From contig JAOTON010002266.1 of the NCBI GenBank assembly GCA_034440635.1, forward strand, positions 186,001 through 250,000: DNA of 64,000 nt. The letters are read 5' to 3'. Made by a program: the position numbers and the translations under genes. Under the pieces are notes generated by a model that saw only the letters and a list, made by a program, of their open reading frames with translations, was not told the DNA's origin and ran no database searches. Below, piece by piece: positions 9,715 to 20,804 of the stretch (position 1 is the stretch's first letter; every line of letters starts with the position of its first letter). Source of the DNA: Lepas anatifera. Its lineage: Eukaryota; Arthropoda; Thecostraca; Lepadidae.

Positions 9715-12028
9715 CGGGCCCTCGGGATCGTCTATAGAAGGCCCAGCTAACTATAGAGGCTCTTCTGACGATATAGAGCCCTACGGAAAACAGTCGGTCC
9801 CACTGGTTCAAAGACTCCTCTGTTAACTAGTGTCTTGATATTCAGAGTGGGCCCTGCATGCTGAAAACATTCGTACATGACACAATGGTATTCTTATTTA
9901 AAGAGGGTCCAGCTGTTAAGACAGACCTGGACAGCTGTTAGGTTCAGCTATGGCGCTGCTGGCTATTACTGGCCCTGCAAGTCGCAGTGGGCCCTGGTGC
10001 CCAAAGTGCCCTGCTGACCATGGTGGCTTTATCGGTTGAAGAGGACTCAGCTGACCAGAGCGGGTCCTACTGTCGACAGAAGGACCCTGAGGGGCCATAG
10101 TGGTTCAGAGGGTTCTAATGATCAAAAGTTCCCCGCTTATCATAGAATGAAGAACTAGAGAGACCTTGAGAGTGCACTGTCTAACATGAAGTTCCATGGC
10201 GGGATACAGAAAATAGTGCAGCTAGGCAGTGCGTCCTCCAGGGGGCCGCCGCCCCAACATCCTCTCTTTGGCCATGTCTCTGTAGGGTCTCCAGCTGACC
10301 AGAGAGGTCCCTGATGGCGATAGAGAGTCCTGTGGAGAATAGTCAGTCCTGCTGGTTCAAAAGTCTTCGTAGTTAAAGAGGGTCCTGATAGTCAGAGTGG
10401 GCACTGTGGACGAGTGGCCACAATGCCACTAGTTAGAGTGGTTCCTGCTAGCCACAATGCCCTTCTCGCTTAAAGAGGGCCCAGCTGGTCCGACAGGGCC
10501 CTGACGGTTTTAGCTGGCCCTGGGACTCGCAGTGGGCCCCGAGGCCCAAAAAAACCTGCTGGCCATAGTAGTCTTATCGGTTAAGAGAGGGTCCACCTGA
10601 CTAGATAGGGCCCTAATGTTGGCACAGGGCCTTAGGGACCACAATGGTTCAGAGGACCCTCTTTTTGAAAGAGTTTCGATGGTCAAAAGGGCCTTTCTTG
10701 TCACAGAATGGGGTGCTGTGGAGGGCTTGAGATGTCCCCATCTGACATGAAGTCCCATGTCAGGTCACAGAGTATGATGCGGTAGGGGCAGCGCCTCCTC
10801 GAGGGGGCCCTCAGGGGGGCCACCGTCCCAATTGCCTCTCCTCGGCTACGCCTCTGGAGGGACCCAGCTGACAAGAGAGAGCCCTGCTGGCGAAAGAGAG
10901 CCCTGCGGAAAGTAGTCGGTTTTACTAGTTCCGAGGCTTCGCTATTTAAAGAGGGTTCTCACAGTCGGAGGGCTAAAACGATCCCTACGAAGCCGAAGTG
11001 GCCTTACTTAAAGAGTGCTCAGCTGGTCCGACTGAGCCCGGAATGTTTTAGCTGATCCTACGACTCGCAGTGGGCCCCGTGGCTCAAAAATCCCTGCTGG
11101 CCATAGCGGTCTTATCGGTCGAAAAGGGCCTAGCTGACCAGAGAGGGGCCTACTGTCGACGAAGGCCTTGCGAGGTGACAGTGGTGTAGTTAACCCTCTG
11201 GTAAAAAAGCCCTGCTTGTCACAGACTGGAGAGGGCTCAAGAGGGCCCTATTGAGCATGAAGTTCCACGGCGGGTCACAGAGGATAATGCGGGCGGGCCG
11301 CGCTTCGCGCTCTTCTCGAAGGGCCATCCAGGCCCTCAAGGGGGCCACCGCACCAGCCGCTTCTACTTAGTTACTCCTATGTAGAGGGCCCAGCTGACCA
11401 GAGGTAGGCACAATCTTGACGTGATTGTGCGAAAATCCCCCTCGCTGCCGTGGACCACAATTGAATATATTTGAGTCTTGAGTCTTGAGTCTTGAGGGCC
11501 CTGCAGAGAATAGACGGTTACACTAGTTCAGAAGCTTCTCTAGTTAAACAGGGTGATGACTGTCAGACTGGGCCCTGAGGGCTAAAATGGTCCCTACTAG
11601 TCACACAGCCTCCTCACTGAAAGAGGACCCAGCTAGTCAGACAGGTCCCTGACGGCTATAGACCAGGCTCTGAGAGCCTGCGAGTCGGACTGGGATCTGT
11701 TGCCCAAACAGTCCCGCCGGTCATCGTGGCTTTATCGATTAAAGAGGGCCCAGCTGACCAAAATGGGTCCTACTTTGGATAGGGGCCTTGGCCACCAGTG
11801 GCTCAAAGGGCACCTTTCTACAGATGGTTTTGATGGGTAAAAAACCCTGCTTGTCACAGAATAGTGCTGGAGAGGGCTTAAGAGGGCCCTGTCTGGTAGG
11901 AAGTCCCACATTTGGCCCCAGTGTATAGTGCGAGCGGACCTCGTTTCACGCGGGCCGTATCCTCAGGGGCCCTCCGGGCCCCTCAGGGGGGTGCGGCCGC
12001 CTAGCCACCCCCCCTTGGCTACGCCCCT
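9715..12028. repeat. Four-unit higher-order tandem repeat (about 0.55-0.6 kb units)
   Basis: Three landmark words recur in the same order four times. AGTCGGTCC-ACTGGTTC type words are at 9792, 10341, 10913 and 11512 (spacings 549, 572, 599). GACTCGCAGTGGGCC type words occur near 9990, 10520, 11055 and 11685. CACAGAATGG-GGCTTGAG type words occur near 10143, 10698, 11219 and 11854. Within each unit a shorter word, GAGGGCCCAGCTGACCAGA, is itself repeated loosely. Units also end in a GCTACGCC-like phrase (10273, 10848, 11370, 12018). The right boundary is CCCCTTGGCTACGCCCCTGG, the reverse of the leader found at 50853 and 52059. No coding. Confidence 0.75.
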
Positions 12029-13063
12029 GGTCGAGCATCTCTCATACACACTAGCCAGATCATTGGCTAGTGTGGTGCACTTCGTGTCTACTGATGCTTA
12101 GTTGGTCTTCCTGCTTCCGTCTCAATTTCTCAAGACAGCACTTCGTGTCTACAGATGCTAATTTGGTCTTCACTGCTTCCCATGTCTCGATATTTTCAGA
12201 GACATACATTTCGTGTATTTGACTGCATGATAAATTACTGATGTTTTTATGATATTCACAGTTAAACGATCCCCTGGGCCATTTGACATGGACCCCATTG
12301 AGGATGCCCCCCCTACCCCCACCCCTGGACGAAAACATCCCTCCGCCACCGGTCATTAGCCCGTGCCCAAACGAACACGTTGGATGCCAGAAAAACGAGA
12401 GGGAAAGATGCATATGGGACCTGAAAGGTCAGCCTAATGACGTCATGTTGGGTCGAGCAGCAGGCCCGACGTGGCTGCTTGCAATGGGAAACGATCTCTG
12501 GCTTTAGACATCCCCTTTGCATTCTCCTATAGGTAGTTATCCTTTCAACTTTAATGATCACACGTGTTAGTTTCTTCCCAGAGGCACTGGCCCAATAGAC
12601 TTTGGGGTTCGTCATTGCATAGGTCACTGTTGCAAGAATAATGATCTTTGAACATTGAGATGTGGTTTAACCTTTTTAGAAAACAAGTATGTAGATATTT
12701 TGAATTTGTATGAGCACTCCTCATGTCGGTACTGTTAGCCTGTCCCAGAGATGTCGCCAGTGGTGCCACTCCTGGGCCCACCGGGCGCCACTAGTCTGCA
12801 TACTTTCGCGGTCGGCCCTGTTTATTTTTATCCCGGTGCGGTGTTTGGTTGAGGCTGGTGCCAGTCTGGGGCAGCAGCCAGGTGGGTCCAGGGCACAAGG
12901 AGGGGAAGAGCAGCTCTCCGTCCCTCCCAGTGTCGAGGATTCAGTCAAAACAGATCATCATATGTCCATAGGCGGCGGAACGGGGTGGGGGTGGGGAACG
13001 GGCCACCGGGACACCGTGCCCCCACTTCGCAGGAGCAGGGGGCACCACTATTGAGGTGCCCCC
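12029..13063. other. Unassigned sequence with a 62-bp tandem duplication
   Basis: GCACTTCGTGTCTAC-GATGCT occurs at about 12077 and 12138 followed by a similar TTGGTCTTC-CTGCTTCC segment, giving two to three tandem copies of about 62 bp up to 12215. Overlapping frames on both strands at 12283-13054 lack recognisable domains. A TGACGTCA word is at 12437-12444. No gene is supported. Confidence 0.4.
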
Positions 13064-13330
13064 TTAAGTCGGCGAAGAAAGAAATGAAGCGGCGCTTCGT
13101 CCGGGCTTTCGGAAAGGAACTTGAAGAGTTTGTAAGATTTTTCACAAACCCACCAAGTGTGACAGCAAATCCACTCCCTTAGTTTTCCTCATATATAATA
13201 TGTATTGCACATAGAATCCTCAATATCATGAATAACATCTCACATGATCCAAGGTGGATGTGATCATTGAAAATGATAGGCGTTAAAATTTGGTCGTCGT
13301 TGACGAGGCATATGGTCTTAACCCTATTTC
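13064..13330 (+). mobile_element. Family K repeat copy 1, empty site for SINE
   Basis: Begins with TTAAGTCGGCGAAGA and matches 23637-24094 in order: GCTTGTAAGA-TTT, CCCACCAAGTGTGACAG, TTTTCCTCAT, GATCCAAGGTGGA, then ATGATAGGCGTTAAAATTTGG-CGTCGTTGACGAGGCAT. The second copy has a SINE in the middle that is missing here. The starting TTAA suggests it belongs with the TTAA elements, but the other end is not defined. Confidence 0.65.
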
Positions 13331-14459
13331 CAACAGGGGGCAGATTCTGCCTACCCTTCAGGTTTTTTTCCATAGAATCTCCGAAACGGTTTGAGATAGG
13401 CTCTTGAAATTTTGTCACTTTTCCTACAACCAAATATTGCGTGTTACCTGAAAAATTTAAGATATATACGTGTCAGAGGCGGAGCTATGACTGGCTAATT
13501 TGGGGTGTGTTATCCAGAAGCCGAGCATTATTGCCGGCGTTGCGTTTGTCCTACAATAAAGCTGCCTGCTGCGAATTGGCGGCAGTTGTAATGTTTGGAA
13601 GCTATTCATGAGATTTAGGATGACAGGTGATGTGCATTTTGATATGATTTTGGCCATAGGCGGTTCCAGAGGTTCAAAATGGGGCTTTTACAATGTTATC
13701 TATCCGAACTCTTCCATAGTAAATAGATTGCGTACAGAATGTCCGGGAAGGATTAATTCTGCCATAACCATGCATTGATCTCATATATGTATTATATGAT
13801 GCTAAGCCATAGGCGTATCGAAAGTAGTCATGTGACTAGCCACCTGTGCTAGACTGGCCATCCTGTTTGGTATTTTCTATGAGAATGGCTGAGCAGCGCG
13901 TCACCAGTCTGGCAGCAGTGTCCAGACCGGGACAGGGTGACTCAGCGGGCAGCGGTGGCCCCGTTCTGCGGATAGGCTGGTTCTGCTGGCAGCAGGTGCT
14001 GTCGATGTGTCACCACCGAGGCTGCCAGAGAGCGGCCTAAACACCACTCTTCCACACTCTTCCAAGGAGGATGACTCACGGCCACTCTCCCGCCGCCGGC
14101 TACACTATCCCCTTTATTTAGGGGACTGTCGTCCCAGGTGAATCAAGAGAGCTTAGTTTGTGAACGTTTCTGCATTTGTTGCTCACATAAGCCGTGGGAT
14201 TAAGGTACTGAACAGCCTTTGTTATTTTGGTTTTTTATTACATCCACTTCTAGCAGGCACACTTACCCAGGCACAGGGAATATTGACATGCTATTATACT
14301 TGCCAGCCAGAAATTTTCATGCTGAAAGGCAACACATTTTGCCAATAGTTCTTGTTTAGAACAGGCATCTCATTAGCAAGTTGATAAGTTGTCAAGTGCA
14401 GTGTCCTTCAGGTTGTGTCCGATCGTTTAGGTGCACCGTTGCTTGCTTCTCCATTATGT

Positions 14460-14462
<3 letters not shown>
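13331..14462. other. Unassigned sequence
   Basis: Short GC-rich frames at 13846-14040 with no recognisable domain. AGGCGGAGCTATGACTGG at 13467 resembles the CAGTGGCGGAGC ends seen at 26528. No gene supported. Confidence 0.3.
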
Positions 14463-14513
<51 letters not shown>

Positions 14514-14519
14514 CTCTCT
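14463..14519. repeat. (CT)n microsatellite
   Basis: A 57-bp CT tract with one interruption. It lies beyond the 3' end of the minus-strand Penelope-like element. Confidence 0.95.
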
Positions 14520-14599
14520 TATCCCAGCAAACGACGGACCGATATTGTTGAAGACATTTTGTAAGCAAGGGAATGACACCGATTGTAAATATTTGTAAT

Positions 14600-15762
14600 T
14601 ATTGTCTGAATATATAACTATTATAGATGTATATTACAAATATATACATATATTTGTTTTCTCTAATGTATGTTTTGTTAAAAGATATGGCATATCTTGT
14701 TTTTACGAGCTTGTTCTTCGTTTTCTCCAATGATCGCAGAGTGCATTTTTGTGAATCTGATGTTGACTTATTAATCGGCCGAGTGTTGACATGTTGCAAG
14801 CATACATTTAAGGTTGCAACGCGTTCCGGAAGCAACATCTTCCATTATCAAGCAATTAAAACACTTATTAAAACACTCCTAACATATTTGAAATATATGT
14901 AAAATACTTTGAAAGGTCAATTATTTTTTCTTTCGATTATTACCACGGAATAGTGACACAATAAGGCAGGCTCTTCTTCTATGCAGCGCTAGAAGAAAAA
15001 CCGAAGTGTAATGGTCGGGTTGCTCTGTTTGTTTATCTCCGGTTGCATGCTTCTAATCAGTATTGCTTCATTAATAAACAGTTTTGTCCGGTTTCGTTCC
15101 TGTTTCAGGACAGTGGCATTCTCTGTTAGGTCTTTTCGGGTGAGGACGTAGCGATGTTCTTGATTCATGTGGGTTTTGGGAGCTCCTTCTGTAAGATGCA
15201 TGGTGAGGCGTCTGGATAACGTCGTTGTTGTAGCACCAATGTAGCTACACTTACGAAGCTTACAATCTTTGTGTGGGCATGAGAACTGGTAGACTAAATT
15301 GGTGCTTTTCAAGTGGTCACGTCTGGAGTTTGTTATTTTTCATAATCAGGTTGTGGACTTTTTTGTTATTGTAGTATATGATCAGGTTGAGTCGATCTCC
15401 CTTGTTTTTTGGTTGGATGTTATCATGCACGATCTTCTGCAGTACTCTTTCATCAGTTTTGTATGCTGGGCTCATTTTGTTTTGATGGTATAGAATTGTC
15501 CTTTCTTTTGCGGTCTCTTGTTTTTTCTTTCTCTTGCTTAGCCACATGGGTGGTCATTTGTGTGTTAAATTCTTGGTCGACAATTTTGTTAGTATAGCCG
15601 TTGTTGACTACAACTTTTTGACCCGAGTCAGCTCAGCGTGAAGGGTTGTCCAGTCTGATGACCGTTTGACGGCTATGCTGACGTAGGATCGGATGACGCT
15701 GATTTTATACCTGCTAGGACATTCACTCCTGGCGTTTAGACACCGACCGGCATCAGTGGGCT
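14600..15762 (-). mobile_element. Penelope-like element, left (minus) arm of inverted pair
   Basis: Read on the minus strand this arm contains the C-terminal end of a Penelope-type reverse transcriptase, a linker and a GIY-YIG endonuclease, then an AT-rich 3' untranslated part to about 14650. The right arm (15779-22600, plus strand) is its inverted partner. The arms meet across about 16 bp at 15763-15778, where GACACCGACCGG and CCGGTCGGTGTC face each other. Both copies lack most of the reverse transcriptase, so they are 5'-truncated and joined head to head. Confidence 0.75.
14989..15312 (-). pseudogene. GIY-YIG endonuclease domain of Penelope-like element
   Basis: Translation shows LVYQFSCPHKDC, then KCSYIGATTTTLSRRLTMH, and near the end INEAILIRSMQPEINKQ. 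The YIG, the following Arg and His, the glutamate and the terminal asparagine match the GIY-YIG endonuclease that Penelope-like retroelements carry C-terminal to the reverse transcriptase. Paired Cys residues before YIG fit the zinc-binding extension common in this group. The domain nicks target DNA to prime reverse transcription. Upstream, an extra A near 15320 shifts the frame relative to the plus-strand copy at 20940, so the full protein is broken. Confidence 0.75.
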
Positions 15763-15841
15763 TTTCGGTGTCTTTCCGGCTTTCCGGTCGGTGTCTAATC
15801 GCCAGGAGCGAATGTCCTGACCGGTACAAAGTCAGCGTCAT
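15317..15841 (-). pseudogene. Penelope-type RT C-terminus and linker, frameshifted
   Basis: Two consecutive frames. At 15608-15841: SECPSRYKISVIRSYVSIAVKRSS and LHAELTRVKKL. At 15317-15547: a linker with SPAYKTDERVLQKIV and GDRLNLIIYYNNKKVHNLI. Between them VVNNGYTNKIVDQE can be read. The cluster (Cys-Pro-x-x-Tyr-Lys, Arg, then NNGY) is the end of the thumb region in Penelope-like reverse transcriptases. It passes into the palindrome centre, so the upstream reverse transcriptase is absent. Frameshifts make it non-functional. Confidence 0.65.
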
Positions 15842-16052
15842 CCGATCCTAAGTCAGCAAAGCCATCAAACTGTCATCAGACTGGACAACGCTTCACGCTG
15901 AGCTGACTCGGGTCAAAAAAAATTTGTCAACAACGGCTATACTAAAAATTGTCGACCAAGAAGTTAACACACAGATGACCGCCCCTGTGGCTAAGCAAGA
16001 GAAAGAAGAAAAACAAGACACCGAAAAAGACAGGATAATTCTATACTATCAA
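15779..16052 (+). mobile_element. Penelope-like element, right (plus) arm, first segment
   Basis: Inverted copy of 15485-15762 at high similarity, encoding on the plus strand the same SSDWTTLHAELTRVKK and IVDQEVNTQMT phrases. The copy stops at ...CTATCAAAACC (about 16053) and resumes at about 20804 with CCAAATTAGCCCAGCATAC. The interruption is the LINE described at 16053-20804. Confidence 0.75.
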
Positions 16053-16129
16053 AACCTACTAAAAAAGAGGATTTATTACCTACCCAGTTACATTGCCCAT
16101 CATTCTCAACTGCCGAAGTAGTATGTGTC

Positions 16130-16583
16130 AGTGCAAAAACTCAAGACCAGTCGTTCGTCGTCTGCCAAATGTACAAAGCACCAAACACAGATAAATCAAA
16201 ATTTATTGAAGAACTGAATATTTTTTCTCGAATGGCTACAACAACTTAAAAGACTATATATATATATAACTGGTGACTTTAACTTCGATTTACTTTCCAT
16301 TGAAACTGACTCCTGGGCTCGCAGTTTCTTTTAACCCATGTGTTCCTTTGGATTTCTCCCAACGATTTCTAAAACAACGCGACACCAGGCGAACTCGGAC
16401 AGTCTACTCGACAATATATTTTCAAATAGCCTAGAAATCGTGGAAAAGTCTGGTGTTCTATTATCTGACATTGCAGATAATTTCCCTGTAACGCTGAACA
16501 CCAACAATGAAGTTAAGGTAAATAAATCAATTCCAAAATTAACTTGCTTTGCTTACCGTAGGATAAATGAACTTAATTCTTTC
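16130..16583 (+). pseudogene. LINE endonuclease domain, degraded
   Basis: Readable fragments include FVVCQMYKAPN, then TGDFNFDLLS (about 16268-16300) and SLLDNIFSN, followed by a degenerate SDxxxNFPV. These match the later part of the LINE apurinic/apyrimidinic-like endonuclease, where GDFN and SDH carry catalytic residues. SDH is damaged and stops separate the pieces. The frame ends inside the TTA of the TTAA at 16584 and continues after G1 in the same phase. Confidence 0.65.
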
Positions 16584-17783
16584 TTAACCTTCGCCCGGGT
16601 GGGGGGTCTTTTTAGACCCCCCTCGGGTTTTCCGAAGTGACCAAAAAACGGCGGCGCGCAGCTGCCAAACTTGGTCTAGCTGTTCCTTCATCACTTTTAC
16701 ATCTTTCCTGAAAATTTTGGCTCAAGGTCATATCAGGTCAGGTCACCAGGTCAGGTGAAGTGACCTCACCTCCAAAAAATACTTAGGACGGCATAACTAG
16801 AAGAAGGGTTAATCGATCAAGTTGAAACTCATACCACATATTGGGCCCACCAGGAGCTACAACATTTGTTCCGGGATTTTTGATATTGGTGACCTAAGGT
16901 CATGTGCAGAGCATGACCTCCCCATTGACAATGCATGGGGAAAATTACGAAATGAGCTTTTCTCAGTAAGTATGGATGGAATCAACTTCAAACATCGGTT
17001 GCGACTTGCTCTTAGCCCATTTCTGAAGCTGATACCAAAATTTTTGACTTGTGACCTTTAAAAGGTCACCTTAGGTCAAATAAGCATATTTTGGTGTTTT
17101 TTCTCTATAAATTTTGAATAAACTAAGATAGAGCCTTTATTTGGTCACCAAAGTGTTTGTATAGTCACTGGAAGTCAAATGATATACATCATGACTATAC
17201 CAGGTCAAGTTGGGTCAGACCGTTGACCTGGGTCAGGTCAAATTCTTAAATTTGACCTGGCATAGCAATATCATATATCATTCGATTTGTATTGACGAGA
17301 GGATTGCAATGGTGCATAAACTATGGCTGTATCTTGTTTGGTTTGGAAGCTATTAGCGAAAAAGTAAACGCCCTTATGCATGGGTGGCTATGGAGATTCC
17401 CAAGAATATGCCCAATATTTAGTGACCTGTAGCTCCCTAGGCTTTGACCTGACACGAAAATGAATGCCACTGTAATGAAAGCACATCTCAAGAGCTTTCG
17501 AATGGTGTTGAAAAATGTTTCTAGCTATCACAGTTTCTGAGATATAGGAGGTTTTCTTAGTACACCTCATATTAGCGATTTTGACCTATTTTGACCTCTG
17601 GTGACCTTGATATTGACCTGACAAGAAAAATGACCGAAGTATTTTCGATATCATTTTCGAAGAGCTTTCGATTGCCGTTTTGCGCTTTTTTCTAGCTCTC
17701 TTAGTTTTTGAGATCGTGGGGGTCTTTTTTAGCCCCCCACCAGGGCGAAGGTGGCTCGTACCCGCCACCGGGGCAAGGGTTAA
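16584..17783 (+). mobile_element. Family G TTAA element (G1), inserted in LINE ORF
   Basis: A 1200-bp element with TTAA at 16584-16587 and 17780-17783. Ends read TTAACCTTCGCCCGGGTGGG and CCACCGGGGCAAGGGTTAA. It is collinear with G2 (27469-28648). The core resembles family A in reverse (CATATTGGGCCCACCAGGAGC, CCGGGATTTTTGATATTGG, TGACCTAAGGTCA). TGACC/GGTCA words are frequent. Removing the element with one TTAA leaves the LINE frame uninterrupted. It is non-coding. Confidence 0.88.
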
Positions 17784-18730
17784 GCGCTGAACTATTTTGT
17801 ATCGAAAATGAAACCGACCCAAACTTTCTCGCCACAACCATCATAAATAGCTACAATAAATGTATTGAAAAGCTCTCATGCCAAACTTGCCGTAACAGGA
17901 AAACGGAACCAAGAAAACCGTGGATTTCACCTGGGATTTTATCCTCAATAAATGTTAAAAACCAACTCTACATTAAATCTTTAAAATCAAAATGTGAGGC
18001 AGATAAGCAACAATACAATAAATACAAAAATGTTCTGATTGGAATTATCCGTAAAGCTAAGAAACACTACTATGAGGCAGAATTTGAGAAATGTAAGACT
18101 GACTCGAAACAAACTTGGAAAACAATAAATGAGTTAAGAAATAGCCGAAGTAATGGTAATGATATCCCGGAAACAATTCATACCACAAACGGAGTGAAAA
18201 TACAGGATAGTGAAGGGAAAGCTGACGCCTTTAATAATTTTTTTTTCAGTACTATTGGAACAAAACTTCAAGAAAAAACCACACCTTCCCCCACCAATAC
18301 CCTAGATCTAGTCAATAATTGTGAAAATGAAATGGAACTTAGGCTTACAGATGAAGAAGAAGTAAGTAGATTAATTGAAAATATGAAAAATGTGGGAGCT
18401 GCTTGTGATGGCATTAATAGCAAAATTATAAAGAATACATATAGAAGCATAATACAGCAACTAGTGAAACTATTTAATGCATGTCTTACCACAGGAGTAT
18501 CTCCCGATGCCTTAAAAATAGCAGTTATCAAGCCTATATTTAAGGCTGGCGATCGTCATGTTGTTACCAACTATAGACCCATTAGTATTCTTCCCGCAAT
18601 ATCCAAAATTCTTGAAAAACTTCTTCACTGCCGAATTATGGAACATCTTGAAATAAATCAACTCATACACAATAACCAATTCGGATTCCAAAAAAATCGT
18701 TCAACATTTATGCCTATACTTCTGCTCTAA
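17783..18730 (+). pseudogene. LINE reverse transcriptase, N-terminal part
   Basis: The frame after G1 gives the segment between endonuclease and reverse transcriptase and the first RT motifs: AVIKPIFKAGD, NYRPISILPAISKILEKLL and NNQFGFQKNRST. These are RT blocks 1-2a of jockey/CR1/L2-type LINEs. A TAA at 18728-18730 ends the frame just before FLDLRKAFDTVDYN (block A, with the first catalytic Asp), which follows in the same frame. The element is therefore dead by at least one stop. Confidence 0.85.
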
Positions 18731-19578
18731 GACTTTATTACTAAGGCCTTTAAGGAAGGGGAACTTGTACTGGGGGTATTTTTGGATTTAAGAAAAGCAT
18801 TTGACACCGTGGATTATAACATTCTTCTGGGAAAAGCAAAAAAATGGAATAAAAGGTAAATATTTAGAAATTCTCTCTTCATATCTATCCAATAGGAAAC
18901 AATGTGTTCAAGTAGAAAACAAAACGTCAGAATATAGAAAAGTTAATATAGGAGTCCCGCAGGGTCTATACTTGGGCCCCTGCTGTTCAATATATGTTTA
19001 ATGATCTTCCGCTTATCGGTGAAAATGCACTATATCTCTTCTATGCTGATGATACGGCCCTGTTCTTCAAACACAAAGATCCAGAAATACTTAAATCGAA
19101 CGTCAATGAAACTCTCTTGCGGCTTTCAGACTGGTTCTGTGCAAACTATTTGTCTCTCAACCTTGAAAAAACCTTCACGCAACATTCCTCTCCTTATCCC
19201 ACAAACTTTCACTTAAACTTAGAAATAGGCCAGCATGCAATTGAAGAAAAAGTGGAGATTAAGTATCTCGGGATGATTTTCGATAAGCAACTAAAGTTTT
19301 CTGGGCATATAAATTATATTTCTAAAATAATAAGTCGAAACATTGGCATTATTTGTATGATTCGATACTTTGTTTCAGATCGTATAACACTTTTCCTTTA
19401 CTATGCATTAATCCAACCTTACCTTAACTATTGCTGTCTCATCTGGGGTGTGAATTACTCATCTCAAATTTACAAAATTAACATCCTCCAAAAAAAGCCG
19501 TTCGACTCATTGAAAGAATATACCTCCCTGGAAGCTCAGAGCCAGTTTTCAAAAGTACTCGATCCTCAAAGTGTCTGA
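18731..19578 (+). pseudogene. LINE reverse transcriptase catalytic core, frameshifted
   Basis: FLDLRKAFDTVDYN (from 18781) is in one frame. YLSNRKQCVQVENKTSEYRKVNIGVPQG (ending about 18963) is in a second. NDLPLIGENALYLFYADDTALFF (YADD at 19042-19053) and LSLNLEKT-KYLGMIFDKQLKF are in a third. These are RT blocks A to E in correct order with the FADD-type box intact as YADD. At least two frameshifts, near 18838 and 18975, split the protein. Later LYYALIQPYLNYCCLIWG is typical of the LINE thumb. It is a relic. Confidence 0.87.
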
Positions 19579-19830
19579 ACTCGCGAAAACGCAAATGTTA
19601 ATTATAGTTCATAAATTCCTTATTGGTCAGCTTCCTGAAGCCATACAAAATTTGTTTTGGCTCAGGGAACCGGGGTATCGTGAGGTAAGAAGAACCCCCT
19701 ACTGGATCAACCATTCTCAAATAGGAATTACCGCCTTTTCACGACCCCTCGCTTGGCCCCGAAATTGTGGAATAGTATATTTTCCGATAAATTCCAATCT
19801 GTTGAGGAAATCCCAAGAAGTAAACTAATT
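19571..19830 (+). pseudogene. LINE ORF2 C-terminal tail
   Basis: KTQMLIIVHKFLIGQLPEAIQNLF and SQIGITAFSRPLAWPRNCGIVYF fit the C-terminal region of CR1/jockey-like LINEs, in which similar RNH-like and LWN words occur. It overlaps the preceding frame by 8 bases in another phase, so another frameshift separates them. Confidence 0.55.
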
Positions 19831-20039
19831 ATCAAGAGAATGTTGAAACTTTATAAGTCAATGAAATATTAAATTAGAAAGCTTATAGTTCATTTGAATG
19901 AGTAGAACAATACTAAATAAACAACGAGTACAAAAATAAATTGTATGGTTTCAGTGCTCTCCAAAATATATACTGTTCTTGAATGACTAGAACATGTTTG
20001 GAAATATCAACCACGTATTCAGTCAGCGTATGCTTAAAT

Positions 20040-20790
20040 TTAGTCATGTTCCCACTTAATCATGCAGATATCATTTATGTTCTCGCGGGGGTGCCGGGCC
20101 TCCCTGGCTGTGATTTTGTTCGGCGGCAGCCTGGGGGGATGGGGGAGCTTTGAATCACCTGTGCCATACCGATATCCATTAGGGACAGCAGATGTTCCAA
20201 CACCAACAGATTTGGCTCCCTTTGGGTCTGTCAGGTTTCGGTCGGGCGGGTTGCACCGGGGAGGTCCTGGCGCCTTTGCATCTCTCTGGAATCGTAACGC
20301 GTTATAACCAACGTATATCAAACATGTCTGTGGTTCAGCACCCAGTGTCGAGTCACATTGTGGTGCTCCCACGCCTGACACACATATCAATTCATGCCTC
20401 ACTTCATGCTCTCATCTTAAGTCACTCGAACCTCATCTTCTTCTTCTCAGAAAAGAAACCGGGAGAGTCTAAAAGGGTGAGTATAGACCTGACTTTTTCT
20501 TTTTTTCTGACATCGACATCATTTGGATCGACAACCAGACGAGAAAATCCCCATTCCCTTCGTTGCTCCCGGGGGCTGGTGAACAACAGGTTTTCACCTC
20601 GCTTGCTGGCCCGGGGGGGCAACGGAGGGAGTTATATTCATTCATGCTCTCATCTTCAGTCGCTCTCACCTCATCACCCCAAATATACAAAACACGTCGT
20701 TGTAGTACAGGCAGTAAATATGTCTCAGGCTCAGCACCCAGTTTCAAGCTGCGCACTGGGTGTTTCCACGAGAGACAAACATTATAAAAA
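20040..20790. other. LINE 3' region or separate insert with two-copy motif
   Basis: The phrase with CAGCACCCAGTxTC followed by AxxT occurs near 20335 and 20738, each preceded by a TATACAAA/TATATCAAACA-like word, giving a diverged direct repeat about 400 bp apart. Frames on both strands at 20040-20402 are GC-rich and unrecognised. No gene is supported. Confidence 0.35.
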
Positions 20791-20804
20791 ATAAAATAAA
20801 AAAA

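Larger units (their letters stand above)
16053..20804 (+). mobile_element. LINE (jockey/CR1-type) insertion, split by element G1
   Basis: A 4.75-kb insert in the right Penelope arm. It holds a degraded apurinic-type endonuclease (about 16130-16583), then element G1 (16584-17783), then reverse transcriptase (17783-19580), a C-terminal stretch to 19828 and a long 3' region. It ends in an A-rich tail (ATAAAAAATAAAATAAAAAAA near 20785-20803). AAAACC at both junctions is a possible short target duplication. The 5' end is truncated. The 20040-20780 part could be 3' UTR or a separate older insert; I cannot tell. Confidence 0.65.

Noticed and set aside
12283..13054. Protein-coding gene on either strand near 12.3-13.0 kb
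   Set aside because: Overlapping frames on both strands, no recognisable domain, no consistent start or splice context.
20040..20402. Host ORF of 120 codons on the minus strand or 81 on the plus
   Set aside because: Both strands are open because of GC-rich composition. The segment lies between the LINE gene and an A-rich tail and is better seen as LINE 3' region or an older insert.
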